From: Anthracocystis setariae
Taxonomy: Eukaryota; Basidiomycota; Ustilaginomycetes; Ustilaginales; Ustilaginaceae
Direction of reading: 5' to 3'
NCBI GenBank assembly: GCA_928724745.1
Contig: CAKMXJ010000037.1
Span: 992,001-1,056,000 of the forward strand
DNA length: 64,000 nucleotides
In this document: in pieces, positions 38,385 to 48,455 of the stretch
How positions within the stretch are numbered: the stretch's first letter is position 1
How the letters are laid out: each line of letters starts with the position of its first letter
The notes under the pieces: generated by a model
Database searches by the model: none
Told to the model about the DNA's origin: nothing
Seen by the model: the letters and a program-made list of their open reading frames with translations, nothing else
Translations under genes and position numbers: made by a program

Positions 38385-41054
38385 CTAAAGGAACAACGTC
38401 TTCTCCTTCAACGCCCTCCACCCAAACAACAACCAATCCTCCCTCTTCAAGCACAACTCCTGACTCGCCGCATCCAACCTGGCAAACACCGACATGCCCT
38501 TCCACGCCATTACCTGCGGATCCATATCCCTCGGCGGCGGGATCACCGTCACCTTGGGCGCATTCCCCGCATCTCCCGTCGTCGCGACAAAGTGATTCCC
38601 CAACATCGCAGTCAGCCTCGCTTCCAAAGCCGCGCTCAGACCAGGAATCCGAGCCGTCCCTCCAACGCACAGGATGTTGTTCGACATCTTGCGCAGTCGC
38701 TCATCACCAGCCGGTCCGACTTGGCCGATCGACGTGAGCAGCGAGTTCAAGATCGCCGTGTCGAGCGCGGTCTTCGACGCTTCAAATGCGATGTCGATGG
38801 TCGGACCTTGTGGCGTAGCGGTTTCGCTTTCCGCTAGTGCGGCTGGTTCGGCGGGGGGAGCCGGCGAAGGCCGAGCCGAGGCGTCTGCGGCTGGCAGCAC
38901 ACTTCCGTCTGTAGCTGCTGCTTCTGGCTTGACACCATTTGCAGGCGAGGCAGCACGAGAGGGCATCGCGCTCCCCGTCGCCTCGGCAGTCTTTGGCAGT
39001 GGTGCAGGTGGGGCAGGCGTTCCGATCTCGCTTCCAGCCGCACCGGTGTCCGGTGCCGACTTTTCCGCTCCTGTTTCCGCAGTCGGCTGAGTCTTGGGCG
39101 CTGGAGGAGGAGGCAACAAATGCTTGACCGTGCTCGTCATGGCCGACGTCACGGGAATGTCCAATCCCCTCAGGACACTCAGTTCGGGCGAGTCCTCCGC
39201 AAACCCCTCATCTCCTCCAGCATCTTCAGCATAGGCAATCCTAGACTTGCACTTGAGCATCTTCTTGCTATCCAAATCAAACACAAATGGATCGAACAAA
39301 CTCATCGGCCCCATGATGAGCTCGTCGTACGTCCTGAACAGATACTTCATCGTGGGCCTCGATGGCAACCTTAGGTAGAAATCGTGAATGTTGAGCCCAA
39401 CATCCGCCGGATTGAGTGTGATGAGCTTCCTCTTGAGCTCGTCGATCAGCATCTTGTCTGCGATGCTGTTGCGGTAGTCCAACTCGCGGTAGGGAAATTT
39501 CGCCCGGATGAACAGTTCCGCGAGGAACGCCGTCAGATCGGCACCACCGTAGGAAAGCAGTACGCGAGTTTCGGGAAGGATCAGTCCTTCTTCGACACAG
39601 CTGATCGAGATCTTTTCGGCTCCCATATCGACTACGCAGCCGGAAGACAGACCGGCGCCAAACGTAGCACATACGGATTCCTGCTGCACGCAAGCCTGTG
39701 CAAACCCCATGTCCACTAGCAAGAGCTCCGTGAGCGCCTTGATGTCCGACCGACAGAACAGGTCCGGGATGATCAGGATGACCGTGTAGTTCGAGAACTC
39801 TCCGCGGGGGATGCCTAGGCCGATGGGCTCTACTTTGCCAGTTTCCTGCCTCTGGTCTGTGTCTTCGGGTGGCGAGGTGATGGCATGCTCCAAGATCTTG
39901 CGTACATCCCCAAGGAGCGCCTGAACAGCAGCAGAGGCGCCATAGTGCTCTTCGTAGCTGTTGAGGTCGAGCGTAGCGCGCTTGAATGGGCGCAAGAGCG
40001 TCCAAGGTCGAGACTCGTCCTGTGCGGAGAGCATCTTGACCGATGACATCTGCTGCTGCTGTTGGCGTCTTCCAAGTTGCTTGGGCTCGGCCGTCTTGGG
40101 CTCTGAAAAGCAACCGAGACGCAAGGCTTGTTCGCCAACGAGGACATCGCTGTCACCGCTCGCCTCTGGGTCGACCCACTCGAGGCCGAAAAGGTCGTTG
40201 TGCTCAGGTACGTCTTCTGGTTGACTGCTGTCGTTGTAGTTGGCGGCGAGATTCTTGGCGTTCCCGACGGATCGAAGCTTTTCTTGACGCATGATGGCAC
40301 GCAGCTCGTTGCGGATGGTTTCGATGCCTTCGTTGAGCGACATCTTGGGTGTAGCAGCTTCCTCCTGCTCAGATTCTGCGCCAGAGGATGACCCATCACC
40401 GGATGCGGCTGATGTGCTGACGATCGACCTTTTCGGATTCTTACGCAGAGAGTTGGCTGCATCTTGATCTGCGTCCTCGTCTGCTGCTCTCGTGTCTTCA
40501 GGCGTGTCGACGTCCATGTCATCGCCGTCAGCCTTGGCGGTGGCATCCAGGTGGGTCCCAACGGCTGCTTCTGCCTTGTCGCCATTCTCTTTGCCATTTG
40601 CTCTTCCATTGGATGTGATGGGGACAGCTTTCCTTGGTCTACGCGCGATCACATTTGGCAGCGAGATGGGGAACAGATCGGTAGCTCGGCCCAATCTCAG
40701 GTTTTCGGACCCAGGATGAATGACGATGGTGCGATAAGCCTTTGTATTTTCGGCTGCTTCCTTCTCGTCCTCCTCGGCGTCGACGTCGTCTTGATCATCG
40801 AGATTCATGCTAGCATCTGCATCATCTGCACCATCCCGAACAGCGTCCAACCTCCTCTTTTTGAGCTGAGGGAGAGCCTGGGATGCAGCTTGCGATCGAG
40901 CGATCCAGGTCTGCGCCTCTGTTTTGAGATAGGACGACGAGACATTCTTGGCGTTGAGCGGGGCAACCGAAAAGAAGGTGGTGTATTGGAGAGGGATATT
41001 CTGTGACGGGTCCGGAGGCGGGTTAGGTGGCAGCGACACCTTTTTCGGAGGCAT
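38385..41054 (-). CDS. ARP8: Actin-related protein 8 (INO80 chromatin remodeller)
   Basis: The 889-residue protein has the Arp8 N-terminal actin block TIVIHPGSENLRLGRATDLF, the phosphate loop region VCATFGAGLSSGCVVDMGAE, the LSYGGADLTAFLAELF segment and a C-terminal NNILCVGGTARIPGLSAALE block. Large insertions rich in Asp/Glu (about 60-95 and 160-230) and Ala/Pro (about 640-770) interrupt the actin fold, as usual for Arp8. Within INO80 it binds actin, Arp4 and extranucleosomal DNA. The ATG at 41054 begins MPPKKVSLPPNPPPD. It is divergent from the cotransporter gene. Confidence 0.92.
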   Translation of the reverse strand: MPPKKVSLPPNPPPDPSQNIPLQYTTFFSVAPLNAKNVSSSYLKTEAQTWIARSQAASQALPQLKKRRLDAVRDGADDADASMNLDDQDDVDAEEDEKEAAENTKAYRTIVIHPGSENLRLGRATDLFPISLPNVIARRPRKAVPITSNGRANGKENGDKAEAAVGTHLDATAKADGDDMDVDTPEDTRAADEDADQDAANSLRKNPKRSIVSTSAASGDGSSSGAESEQEEAATPKMSLNEGIETIRNELRAIMRQEKLRSVGNAKNLAANYNDSSQPEDVPEHNDLFGLEWVDPEASGDSDVLVGEQALRLGCFSEPKTAEPKQLGRRQQQQQMSSVKMLSAQDESRPWTLLRPFKRATLDLNSYEEHYGASAAVQALLGDVRKILEHAITSPPEDTDQRQETGKVEPIGLGIPRGEFSNYTVILIIPDLFCRSDIKALTELLLVDMGFAQACVQQESVCATFGAGLSSGCVVDMGAEKISISCVEEGLILPETRVLLSYGGADLTAFLAELFIRAKFPYRELDYRNSIADKMLIDELKRKLITLNPADVGLNIHDFYLRLPSRPTMKYLFRTYDELIMGPMSLFDPFVFDLDSKKMLKCKSRIAYAEDAGGDEGFAEDSPELSVLRGLDIPVTSAMTSTVKHLLPPPPAPKTQPTAETGAEKSAPDTGAAGSEIGTPAPPAPLPKTAEATGSAMPSRAASPANGVKPEAAATDGSVLPAADASARPSPAPPAEPAALAESETATPQGPTIDIAFEASKTALDTAILNSLLTSIGQVGPAGDERLRKMSNNILCVGGTARIPGLSAALEARLTAMLGNHFVATTGDAGNAPKVTVIPPPRDMDPQVMAWKGMSVFARLDAASQELCLKREDWLLFGWRALKEKTLFL

Positions 41055-41940
41055 GGTTGTCGGGAGAGATCCTGCCGCCTACTTGAATCAAGTCGTTGTT
41101 GCTCGAAAGACGCTTTTGCCTGAAAGGCCTGACGTCGCCTATGAGTATTGTTGTCGGTCGAGCAACAGCTGCTTCGGGCGTTCTGCGTCGTAGTCACCAC
41201 CAGAGCAAGTAGTGATGATGAGCGAGCGAGGTGGTTGAGGGAAAAGCAGACGAAAGCTGCGTGCCGGAAGGTCCTACAGATCTCGGAATTGCCGAATCTC
41301 GTCAAGGTGGCCGAAGCGCGTTTGACGGTGCTCAGTTAGAAAGCCATGTGCTCCTGCTGCTGCTCTTGCTGCTGCTAACTTGAAATGAGAATCTTTCAAA
41401 AGGCGAAAAAAAAGGGCGGGAGCGTTTTTCGCCTAGGCCTCCTGGAACACACGGACCCTAAGTTCTCCACCTTGGCAGCGTCACAGGCGCATGCATCGTG
41501 AGCTTACACCCATCACAACTTCGTCTTTGTCTCCCAGAAGTCACTTCACGGAGCCTCACATCGGGGCCCTGCGTTAAATCCTTTCGCATTCAGTCCATCT
41601 CGATCCACTGGTCAGGCCGATCTTGCCTTGTCTTGACTTGGTGGGCAAGTCAAGTCAAGCGTCAAGTCAAGCGCAGCGACAGCCCCTTTTCCCGGATCAG
41701 CCGACCATGATACACGTATAACGAACACAGCACGTAACAAAGAAACACGCCTCGCATCGCATTTGCATCCACAAACACACACGATACCTCCCCCTCTCGG
41801 ATGATCCGCTTGACCTCGACTCTACGAATCTGCTCCGTCCCTCACTCTTGATCACAGCGTCATCGCCCTTCGTTTTACAGTCGCTTGTCGCTTCTCCCAC
41901 CGGAAAACTTGCATGAGCTCGCAAGCCGCTCTCATTCACC
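41055..41940. promoter_or_regulatory. Divergent promoter between ARP8 and the cotransporter gene
   Basis: No gene is recognised. It contains a hairpin-capable inverted repeat, CTTGACTTG (41632-41640) and CAAGTCAAG (41646-41654) with a 5-nt loop, followed by further CAAGTCAAGCG direct repeats to about 41672. Confidence 0.5.
41632..41672. repeat. Inverted/direct CAAGTCAAG repeat cluster
   Basis: A 9 bp perfect inverted repeat with a 5-nt loop, plus further copies of CAAGTCAAG in direct orientation. It lies about 270 bp upstream of the cotransporter start. Confidence 0.55.
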
Positions 41941-44900
41941 ATGTCACATTTCGTTTCCAGTCGGACTTCGCATGACTACGATGCCCTTCAGACTCAGCTG
42001 CTGCGCAGAGAGCCTGTCGAAGATGGCATCGCCGTGGGCGAGGAAGCCACCTTTTCGGACGACGCCAACGATGCCACCAACACCCATCGGCTCGGCGTGG
42101 GGGCTGCTTTGGCAAATCGCCGTCGCCGCGACAACGACGACTTTGGTCTCAGCGATGACAACCGTAGTCAACGCGTGCCATCCGTCTATTCACGCCGCAA
42201 CAGCCCCGAGTTGCCCGAACCGGGCCCATCTCGCCCACGCAGCGTCGCCGGCAACGTTTCCGCAGAAAAGTCGATGAATGGGCAATCAGAAGCTCACGAT
42301 TACTTTGTCCAGCCTCGTTCTTCGTCGCGGCCACGCTCTGCTGCCTCCTACCACGTCGACCTTGACAGCGGCCAAGTCACGCGTGACCCATTCTCGGCCT
42401 CGGGACCTTCCTCGCCTAGCTCCGTCATCGACCACGGCGAGGCCCATTCTTCGGCTGTCGAGAACTCCCAACCAGTCTATGCTGACGAACCGTACGGCAC
42501 TTCATCTACCAATCTTGCGCAAAGTACATCAACGATACGGCCTAGACGCCTGCACAAGGGTGTCTCCTTTTCGGATAGAAACGTGGGTCCCGGCGAAGAC
42601 GGTTTCCATGCGCGAGGTGGCAAGCAGTACAGGAGACCACCGCGCTCGAATAGTCTCGATCCCACCAGCTACTCCAACGGCTACGGCTCTGCCCATCTTC
42701 CACGCACAAAGAGTCTCGGCATGATCAGTCCAGCCGAAATGGCGCCTCGTAAGCTAGGTACATGGGACGGTGTCTTCATGCCCGTCAGTCTCAACATCCT
42801 CGGCATCATCCTCTTCTTGCGTTTTGGCTTCATCTTGGGCCAGGCAGGATTGCTCGGTGCACTCTTGCTGCTCGTGCTCAGCTACGCCATCGACACACTC
42901 ACCGCCATGAGCCTCAATGCAATCAGTACCAATGGTCAGGTTCGAGGTGGTGGTGCGTACTACCTCATTTCGCGTTCGCTCGGTCCCGAGTTTGGCGGCT
43001 CCATCGGTCTCATCTTCTTTGCCGGCCAGGCGTTCAATGCCGCCATGAACGTGCTTGGTTTTGTCGAGACGCTGACCGACGCGTTTGGTCAGAGCAGAGG
43101 TCCCTCTGGCTTTCTGCCCGAAGGCCCGTGGTATTCCTTCTTCTACGGTTCCGTCGTCCTCTTGCTGAGCGCCATCGTCTGCCTAGTCGGATCCAAGCTT
43201 TTTGCCCGTGCGACACTGTTGCTGGCACTCATCCTCAGCATCTCTATCATCAGTCTGCCTATCTCTTCTTTCACGGTCAGGCCCTTTATCGACGATGATC
43301 GAGGTGCTTACTACACGGGGTGGTCGTGGGAAACTCTTCGAGGAAATCTCTTCCCACGCTTCACGGCGGGAGCTGCGGGGTCTTCGACAGGTACCGAGGT
43401 CGAAAGCTGGCAGAGCGTCTTTGGCGTACTCTTTCCTGCCGTGACTGGCATCCTCGCTGGTGCTTCCATGTCGGGCGACCTGCGCAAACCGAGCAAGAGC
43501 ATCCCGAAGGGTACCAACTATTCGCTTGTGTTCACCTTCATCGTCTACTTTGTCAGCTTTGTCATCTTTGCGGGCACCATCGAGCGCGAATCATTCTACG
43601 TCGATGTTGGTATCGTGTCCGATGTGGCACTCAGTCCGCAAATCATCACGTTTGGCGCGCTCGCTTCCACTGCCTTCTCATCCTTGATGGGTGTCATGGC
43701 GTGCGGCAAGGTGCTCCAAGCCATTGCGCGTGACAGCCTGCTTCCGGTGCTGGATATCTTTGCTCAAGGAACCGAGGTCAGCGACACTCCCATCTATGCC
43801 GTCCTTGTCACGTACATCTTCTGTCAGGCAGTTCTCTTTGTCGACTCGGTCAACACCATCGCCCAGCTTGTCACCATGACGACGCTTCTCACCTTTGGTA
43901 CGCTCAGCTTTGCCACATGTGCGCTCAAGGCGGGCGGTGCGCCAAGTTTCCGCCCGTCGTTCAAGTACTGGAACATCTGGACAGCGGCAGGAGGGGCCAT
44001 CAGCAGCTTCGGTGCCATGTTCTTCACCAACTTTACCGTTGCGGCTGCCTGTACCTTTGCTGCCGTGATGCTTTTCGTCATGATCCACTTCTTCTCGCCA
44101 CCCAAGCCGTGGGGAGATGTGACGCGCAACATCACCTATCACTTTGTCCGCAAGTATCTGCTCAGGCTTGACGAGCGCAAGGGCCACGTCAAGTACTGGC
44201 GTCCCCAGATCCTGTTGCTGGCCAACAACCCTCGAAGCGAGTGGAACCTCATCATTTTCTGCAACTCGCTCAAGAAAGGCGCCCTGTACGTGCTGGGGCA
44301 CGTTCTGAAAGGCGAGTTTGGCGATTGTCTTGCAGAGCTACGCAAGCAGCAAGTTGCTTGGCTCAAACTGGTCGACATCACGGGCATCAAGTCGTTTGTC
44401 GATGTGGTCATTGCCAAGGATGAACGAGAGGGTGCAAGAAATCTGATTCTGTCCTGCGGTCTCGGAGGTATGCGACCCAATATCGTGGTGATGGGCTATC
44501 CCAGCGACATGCGTCACCCGGCGAAAATTGCCAGGAACAATCCCGGCAGCGGTCATCGCAGCGATGGCAGTGAGATCACCATCCGTGGTCTGTCTTGGCC
44601 TCAGCGTCACCATCGTGCCGTGGATATTGGAACTTTGCCCACCGATGTTGCTCGTAAAGAGACGCCCATTCAGCCGACCACATATGTTGGTATTATGGAA
44701 GACTCGCTCGCACTCAACAAAGCTTTGGCTATTGCTTACGGCTTCGATCTTATGCAGCCTCCTACCGCCTCGACTTCGACCAGCCTTCCAACCGCTCCGA
44801 ACGAAAGCAAGGGTGGAGACCGCTACATCGACCTGTGGCCGATTCAGATTGCCAGTCCAGACGCCGACGAGAGCCACGCTTGGGACACGTACACCATGGT

Positions 44901-46566
44901 CTTGCATCTCGGCACTATTCTCAGCTTGACTAGCAGCTGGAAGTCGCACCAGCTTCGTGTCTCCGTGTTCGTCGAGCATGCGGACGAGATGGAAGAGGAG
45001 CGAAAGCGGATCCGCACTCTGCTCGATAATCTGCGTATTCCTGCTTCGCTTCGCGTCTTCTGCCTGGCGGATCCGAGCGTGACCACCTATCAGACCATCG
45101 TGCACGGTCGCAGTGTTGCGGCAGCGGAAGTGGACGAAGCATTGCGGGGCGATCCTTGGTGGGAGACACTCAAGGAGTTGCGAAGGAACGATGAGCGTCG
45201 AGCACGTGCGGCTGCCAAGCGCAAGTCGCAGGCACTCTCGCCGGCGAAAGCGATCCCGGCTATGCAGGCTCAAGCTGGCGTTGCTGGAGGTGAGGCGCCG
45301 CGCAAGCAGTCGAAGCGGGAGCTCAAGCTGTTTGGCGTGAGCTTACCTGCGGAGCACCTCGAATTCCACAAGCAGAACATTCGTCTTGGTCTCGCCCACC
45401 CGCGTGCTCGTCGAGATGATGGTGACGAAGACTCGCCCGATTCGGACTCGGAGTTTGAAGATGAGCTTGCGATGCTTTCGGAGGACGACGACTGGTTGAT
45501 CGACGGTCCGCACCGACGAGGGCTGGCAATTCGGAGGGCTTCGACGTTGGAGCCAAGCAGCCACTCGAGCAAGGTACGCAACAAGGTACGTTCGTACTCG
45601 ATCGGTGGGTCTGCCGGGCTGCCCGATGACCCAGTCACAGCCGACCGTACGCCCTTGTTGAGTTCGAGCATCTCAGCTCCATCCGTCGCGTCTAGCTATG
45701 GTACTCTCAGCTCGAGCCAGAGGACTGCGACGCCGGCAACTGTGCGAGCTGCTTCGAGCGGAGGCTCAGCTGGCTTGCTAGGCACTTCGTACGCCTCGAC
45801 GGATTCGAGCGCGACCCCTCGCGCCTCTGTGGCGCCGTCGTTCACGTCTCATCTCGCTGAAGAGACGTCACGCTCGGCCGTCCGAGGAGGCTCGGAAGCG
45901 GAAGACGAGAACGGATCGACGCTCAAGGCTTCCGAAAGGCAAAAGCTGCAAGCCGAACTCAACGCGGACAAGACGACGCCTACCAAGACTAGCGAAACTT
46001 GTGCCGAGGATACAGTCACACCTCGACCCAGGCTAAAGAATGGCAAGAGGCAGGCTTCGTACGCGAGCTCGGTGTCGTCGGACGGTGGATCGGGAAGCTC
46101 TTCTTCCGGTGCGGAGTACGACTCGAAGGGCCGGCTTGTGACGCCGAAATCGGCCAAGGCGCGACAAGCGTCGGCGTCGATGCGACATAGTCGCGCGAGG
46201 TCGGAGGAAACGTGGAACGCTTCGCCTTCGCCCGTCGCACTGCGTCAGCTGCGTCGACCGATGCCCGAGCGCACGACGAGCTCCGGGAATCGTGTGACGA
46301 GCATCTATTCGACTGACCTGCCCACGGTGTCGTTCAACGAGTTGCCCAATAAGGCGCAGTATTTGATTTTGAACGAGCTCATTAGGATGAATAGTTCGAG
46401 CGCCACGGGGGTGGTGTTGACCGCATTGCCGGCGCCGGAGCCGGGGACGAGTGCAGATGAGCTCAAGTCGTTGCGGTATTTGGAGCAGTTGGAGAGTTTG
46501 TTCGCGGGTGGGCCGCCGATTTTGGGTGTGCATGCAAAGACGTTGACCATGACGATGAGTTTATAG
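41941..46566 (+). CDS. Cation-chloride cotransporter, SLC12 family (yeast Vhc1 type)
   Basis: The 1541-residue protein has a disordered N-terminal region (1-270), then KLGTWDGVFMPVSLNILGII and about 12 membrane segments (about 273-730), including the conserved RGGGAYYLISRSLGPEFGGS, GQAFNAAMNVLGFVETLTDA, PAVTGILAGASMSGDLRKPS and MTTLLTFGTLSFATCALKAG. The long cytoplasmic C terminus has the SLC12 block YWRPQILLLANNPRSEWNLI and ends with a family-like YLEQLESLFAGGPPILGVHA. Vhc1 is a vacuolar-membrane K-Cl cotransporter in yeast; the same location is an inference here. A Ser-rich insert (about 1165-1480) makes it longer than usual. No intron is seen. Confidence 0.92.
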   Translation: MSHFVSSRTSHDYDALQTQLLRREPVEDGIAVGEEATFSDDANDATNTHRLGVGAALANRRRRDNDDFGLSDDNRSQRVPSVYSRRNSPELPEPGPSRPRSVAGNVSAEKSMNGQSEAHDYFVQPRSSSRPRSAASYHVDLDSGQVTRDPFSASGPSSPSSVIDHGEAHSSAVENSQPVYADEPYGTSSTNLAQSTSTIRPRRLHKGVSFSDRNVGPGEDGFHARGGKQYRRPPRSNSLDPTSYSNGYGSAHLPRTKSLGMISPAEMAPRKLGTWDGVFMPVSLNILGIILFLRFGFILGQAGLLGALLLLVLSYAIDTLTAMSLNAISTNGQVRGGGAYYLISRSLGPEFGGSIGLIFFAGQAFNAAMNVLGFVETLTDAFGQSRGPSGFLPEGPWYSFFYGSVVLLLSAIVCLVGSKLFARATLLLALILSISIISLPISSFTVRPFIDDDRGAYYTGWSWETLRGNLFPRFTAGAAGSSTGTEVESWQSVFGVLFPAVTGILAGASMSGDLRKPSKSIPKGTNYSLVFTFIVYFVSFVIFAGTIERESFYVDVGIVSDVALSPQIITFGALASTAFSSLMGVMACGKVLQAIARDSLLPVLDIFAQGTEVSDTPIYAVLVTYIFCQAVLFVDSVNTIAQLVTMTTLLTFGTLSFATCALKAGGAPSFRPSFKYWNIWTAAGGAISSFGAMFFTNFTVAAACTFAAVMLFVMIHFFSPPKPWGDVTRNITYHFVRKYLLRLDERKGHVKYWRPQILLLANNPRSEWNLIIFCNSLKKGALYVLGHVLKGEFGDCLAELRKQQVAWLKLVDITGIKSFVDVVIAKDEREGARNLILSCGLGGMRPNIVVMGYPSDMRHPAKIARNNPGSGHRSDGSEITIRGLSWPQRHHRAVDIGTLPTDVARKETPIQPTTYVGIMEDSLALNKALAIAYGFDLMQPPTASTSTSLPTAPNESKGGDRYIDLWPIQIASPDADESHAWDTYTMVLHLGTILSLTSSWKSHQLRVSVFVEHADEMEEERKRIRTLLDNLRIPASLRVFCLADPSVTTYQTIVHGRSVAAAEVDEALRGDPWWETLKELRRNDERRARAAAKRKSQALSPAKAIPAMQAQAGVAGGEAPRKQSKRELKLFGVSLPAEHLEFHKQNIRLGLAHPRARRDDGDEDSPDSDSEFEDELAMLSEDDDWLIDGPHRRGLAIRRASTLEPSSHSSKVRNKVRSYSIGGSAGLPDDPVTADRTPLLSSSISAPSVASSYGTLSSSQRTATPATVRAASSGGSAGLLGTSYASTDSSATPRASVAPSFTSHLAEETSRSAVRGGSEAEDENGSTLKASERQKLQAELNADKTTPTKTSETCAEDTVTPRPRLKNGKRQASYASSVSSDGGSGSSSSGAEYDSKGRLVTPKSAKARQASASMRHSRARSEETWNASPSPVALRQLRRPMPERTTSSGNRVTSIYSTDLPTVSFNELPNKAQYLILNELIRMNSSSATGVVLTALPAPEPGTSADELKSLRYLEQLESLFAGGPPILGVHAKTLTMTMSL

Positions 46567-46643
46567 ATTTGGACTTGGAGAGGAATCACGTTGTTTCGGT
46601 CATATTGGGGTGGGTGCGGGTTGTGGGGGCGTGCGTGGGATGA

Positions 46644-46709
<66 letters not shown>

Positions 46710-46895
46710 CGAGTGAATGGGTGGGAGATGAGATGAGATGAGATGAGATGAGATGAGATGGGTGGTGAGGTCGTGGTGGGTGGGTGGATGGGTGGGTGGG
46801 TATTTGTTCGCTTGGGAGGGAAGAGGAAGGGAGGGGTTTGGAGTTTGGATGGCGAGTTGCGGGTTTGTTTGAAACCATCAAGAGGACAGCAAGCC
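46567..46895. repeat. Intergenic with long GT and AGATG microsatellites
   Basis: The stretch holds an uninterrupted GT dinucleotide run (about 46646-46708, about 31 units) and then AGATG pentamers (about 46734-46760) and GGTGG-rich sequence, between the cotransporter stop and the orphan secreted protein start. Confidence 0.85.
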
Positions 46896-47924
46896 ATGGT
46901 GACTGTGCGTTTTGGGATTCTAACCTGTTTGATCGGCACGGTGGTGGTAGTTGCTGCTGCGAGTGATGGGGGTCCACAACTTTCTTTCGCTGTGGACCCT
47001 CAACATCCAGGACCGGCTGCGTTGGTTAAGCCGAATTTCAACCAGTTCGAACCCCATCGACACCATCACCAACACAAGAAGGAGGAGCGGGTGAGTAGGA
47101 ACAAGTTTATCGGCTTGGTGCATCGGTTGGGGATCAAGGCGGATCGAGGCCAGATTGATCGGTTGTATGCTTTGATGAAGGCAGACCATCATCACAGAAA
47201 GGATAAGGAGGGGGATGAGGTTTGGAGCGAGGTTTCTACGAGTCGGGTGCGACCGCTTTCGGCGCATTTGGGTCATCAACCTGTGGAGGCAAGGCCGAAA
47301 GCGTGGGGGGACGAAAGCTTGTCGTCGTCACCTTCCGAAGCGAGAAAGGACTACTCGCCCGTAGCCGCTGCCAAAGCTCCGTTGCCAGAGCTGGTCAACA
47401 CACTCCCTCACCCGACGAAAGCAGTCGAGACAAGCGGGCTGGGCATGCACTCATCCGTCCTCCCACCCATCCCCGCTGCCGGCATGGATCTTCCATTGCG
47501 CACAAACTCATCGAGGGTCGCTCCGGTCACCGCACAACCCGCTTCAACTCTCGCGGGAACGAGTACGAAAAACGAAAGTGGAACGAGTGGATCGCTCAAC
47601 CCCAGTTCCACCCCTCCGCCTCCGCCTCCTCCGCCTCCCCCTGATGCTGCTGGGAAGGGGATCGACGATGCACGGTTGAAATCACTCTCCGGTGCCAGTG
47701 CCAGTGGCAAGAACGTTGCCGGTATCCCGATCGAGGACGATGGCGATATGAAGGTGGTGTCGCCTCAAGTTGGCATGAATGCGACAAATGGTAACGGACA
47801 GGGGAAGGGGAAGGGGGACAAGTCGGGGGGAAGATCGAGCGGGTATGTTCTCGACGGGTGGGAATGGGTTAGGGATGCAGCCATCGCAGGGTTGGTGCTG
47901 GGCGTGTTGCTTTGCGCTATCTAA
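46896..47924 (+). CDS. Orphan secreted protein with hydrophobic C terminus (GPI- or tail-anchored)
   Basis: I do not recognise a family. The 342-residue protein starts MVTVRFGILTCLIGTVVVVA, a clear signal peptide probably cleaved after AAAS. A His/Lys-rich segment (about 50-110; HRHHHQHKKEERVSRNKFIG and MKADHHHRKDKEGDE) is followed by Ser/Pro-rich low-complexity sequence with a polyproline run. It ends with WVRDAAIAGLVLGVLLCAI, a hydrophobic tail after a small-residue SGGRSSG stretch, compatible with GPI attachment or a C-terminal membrane anchor. The frame is open upstream to 46758, but that part is repeat-derived. A cell-wall or surface protein is possible. Family-level novelty needs a database search. 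Confidence 0.65.
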   Translation: MVTVRFGILTCLIGTVVVVAAASDGGPQLSFAVDPQHPGPAALVKPNFNQFEPHRHHHQHKKEERVSRNKFIGLVHRLGIKADRGQIDRLYALMKADHHHRKDKEGDEVWSEVSTSRVRPLSAHLGHQPVEARPKAWGDESLSSSPSEARKDYSPVAAAKAPLPELVNTLPHPTKAVETSGLGMHSSVLPPIPAAGMDLPLRTNSSRVAPVTAQPASTLAGTSTKNESGTSGSLNPSSTPPPPPPPPPPDAAGKGIDDARLKSLSGASASGKNVAGIPIEDDGDMKVVSPQVGMNATNGNGQGKGKGDKSGGRSSGYVLDGWEWVRDAAIAGLVLGVLLCAI

Positions 47925-48455
47925 TCGTCCTCTCGTGATCTCTTTATTCTTATGGCTCTGGCTTGTTACAATGTTATGTTCGATTCGTGTTACGATGGTG
48001 TAGTAAGAGGAGGGAGGGAGGGGTGCTCGGCCTCTTTATTGATTTTAGTTCGCTTTGAGAAACGAGTGCGGGGGGAGAGAGCAAGGTTTGACGTGACCAT
48101 GACAGCTCGCTCGGTGAAATTGTACTACAACACCATCATCGCGTCCATAACACCTTGGACCTCGTCATCATCATCCCAACCACCCCTTCCCCTCCCGCGT
48201 CTCGTATCACCTCACTTACTCCATGGAACTTTATCCTCGACCCACTCCCATGTAGCCACGCTGACAATAGCATTCAGCCCACCCGTCTTCATTTCCGCCT
48301 CCCTCGCACAGACCCCCCCTCCCCCCCCTTTCGACCTCGACCTCGACCTCGACCTCCATTTCTCGTCTCTTGACTCCACCACCATAAGCAAACCTCTTGA
48401 CCATTGCTGCTTTCACCTCGTCTCCATCGTGTAGACGAATTTTGCCTCCGGAAAG
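47925..48455. promoter_or_regulatory. Tandem intergenic upstream of the copper transporter gene
   Basis: No gene is supported. It contains two C-runs (about 48313-48328) and four tandem CGACCT-type hexamers (about 48332-48356) in a pyrimidine-rich leader. Any copper-responsive element was not identifiable by eye. Confidence 0.4.
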
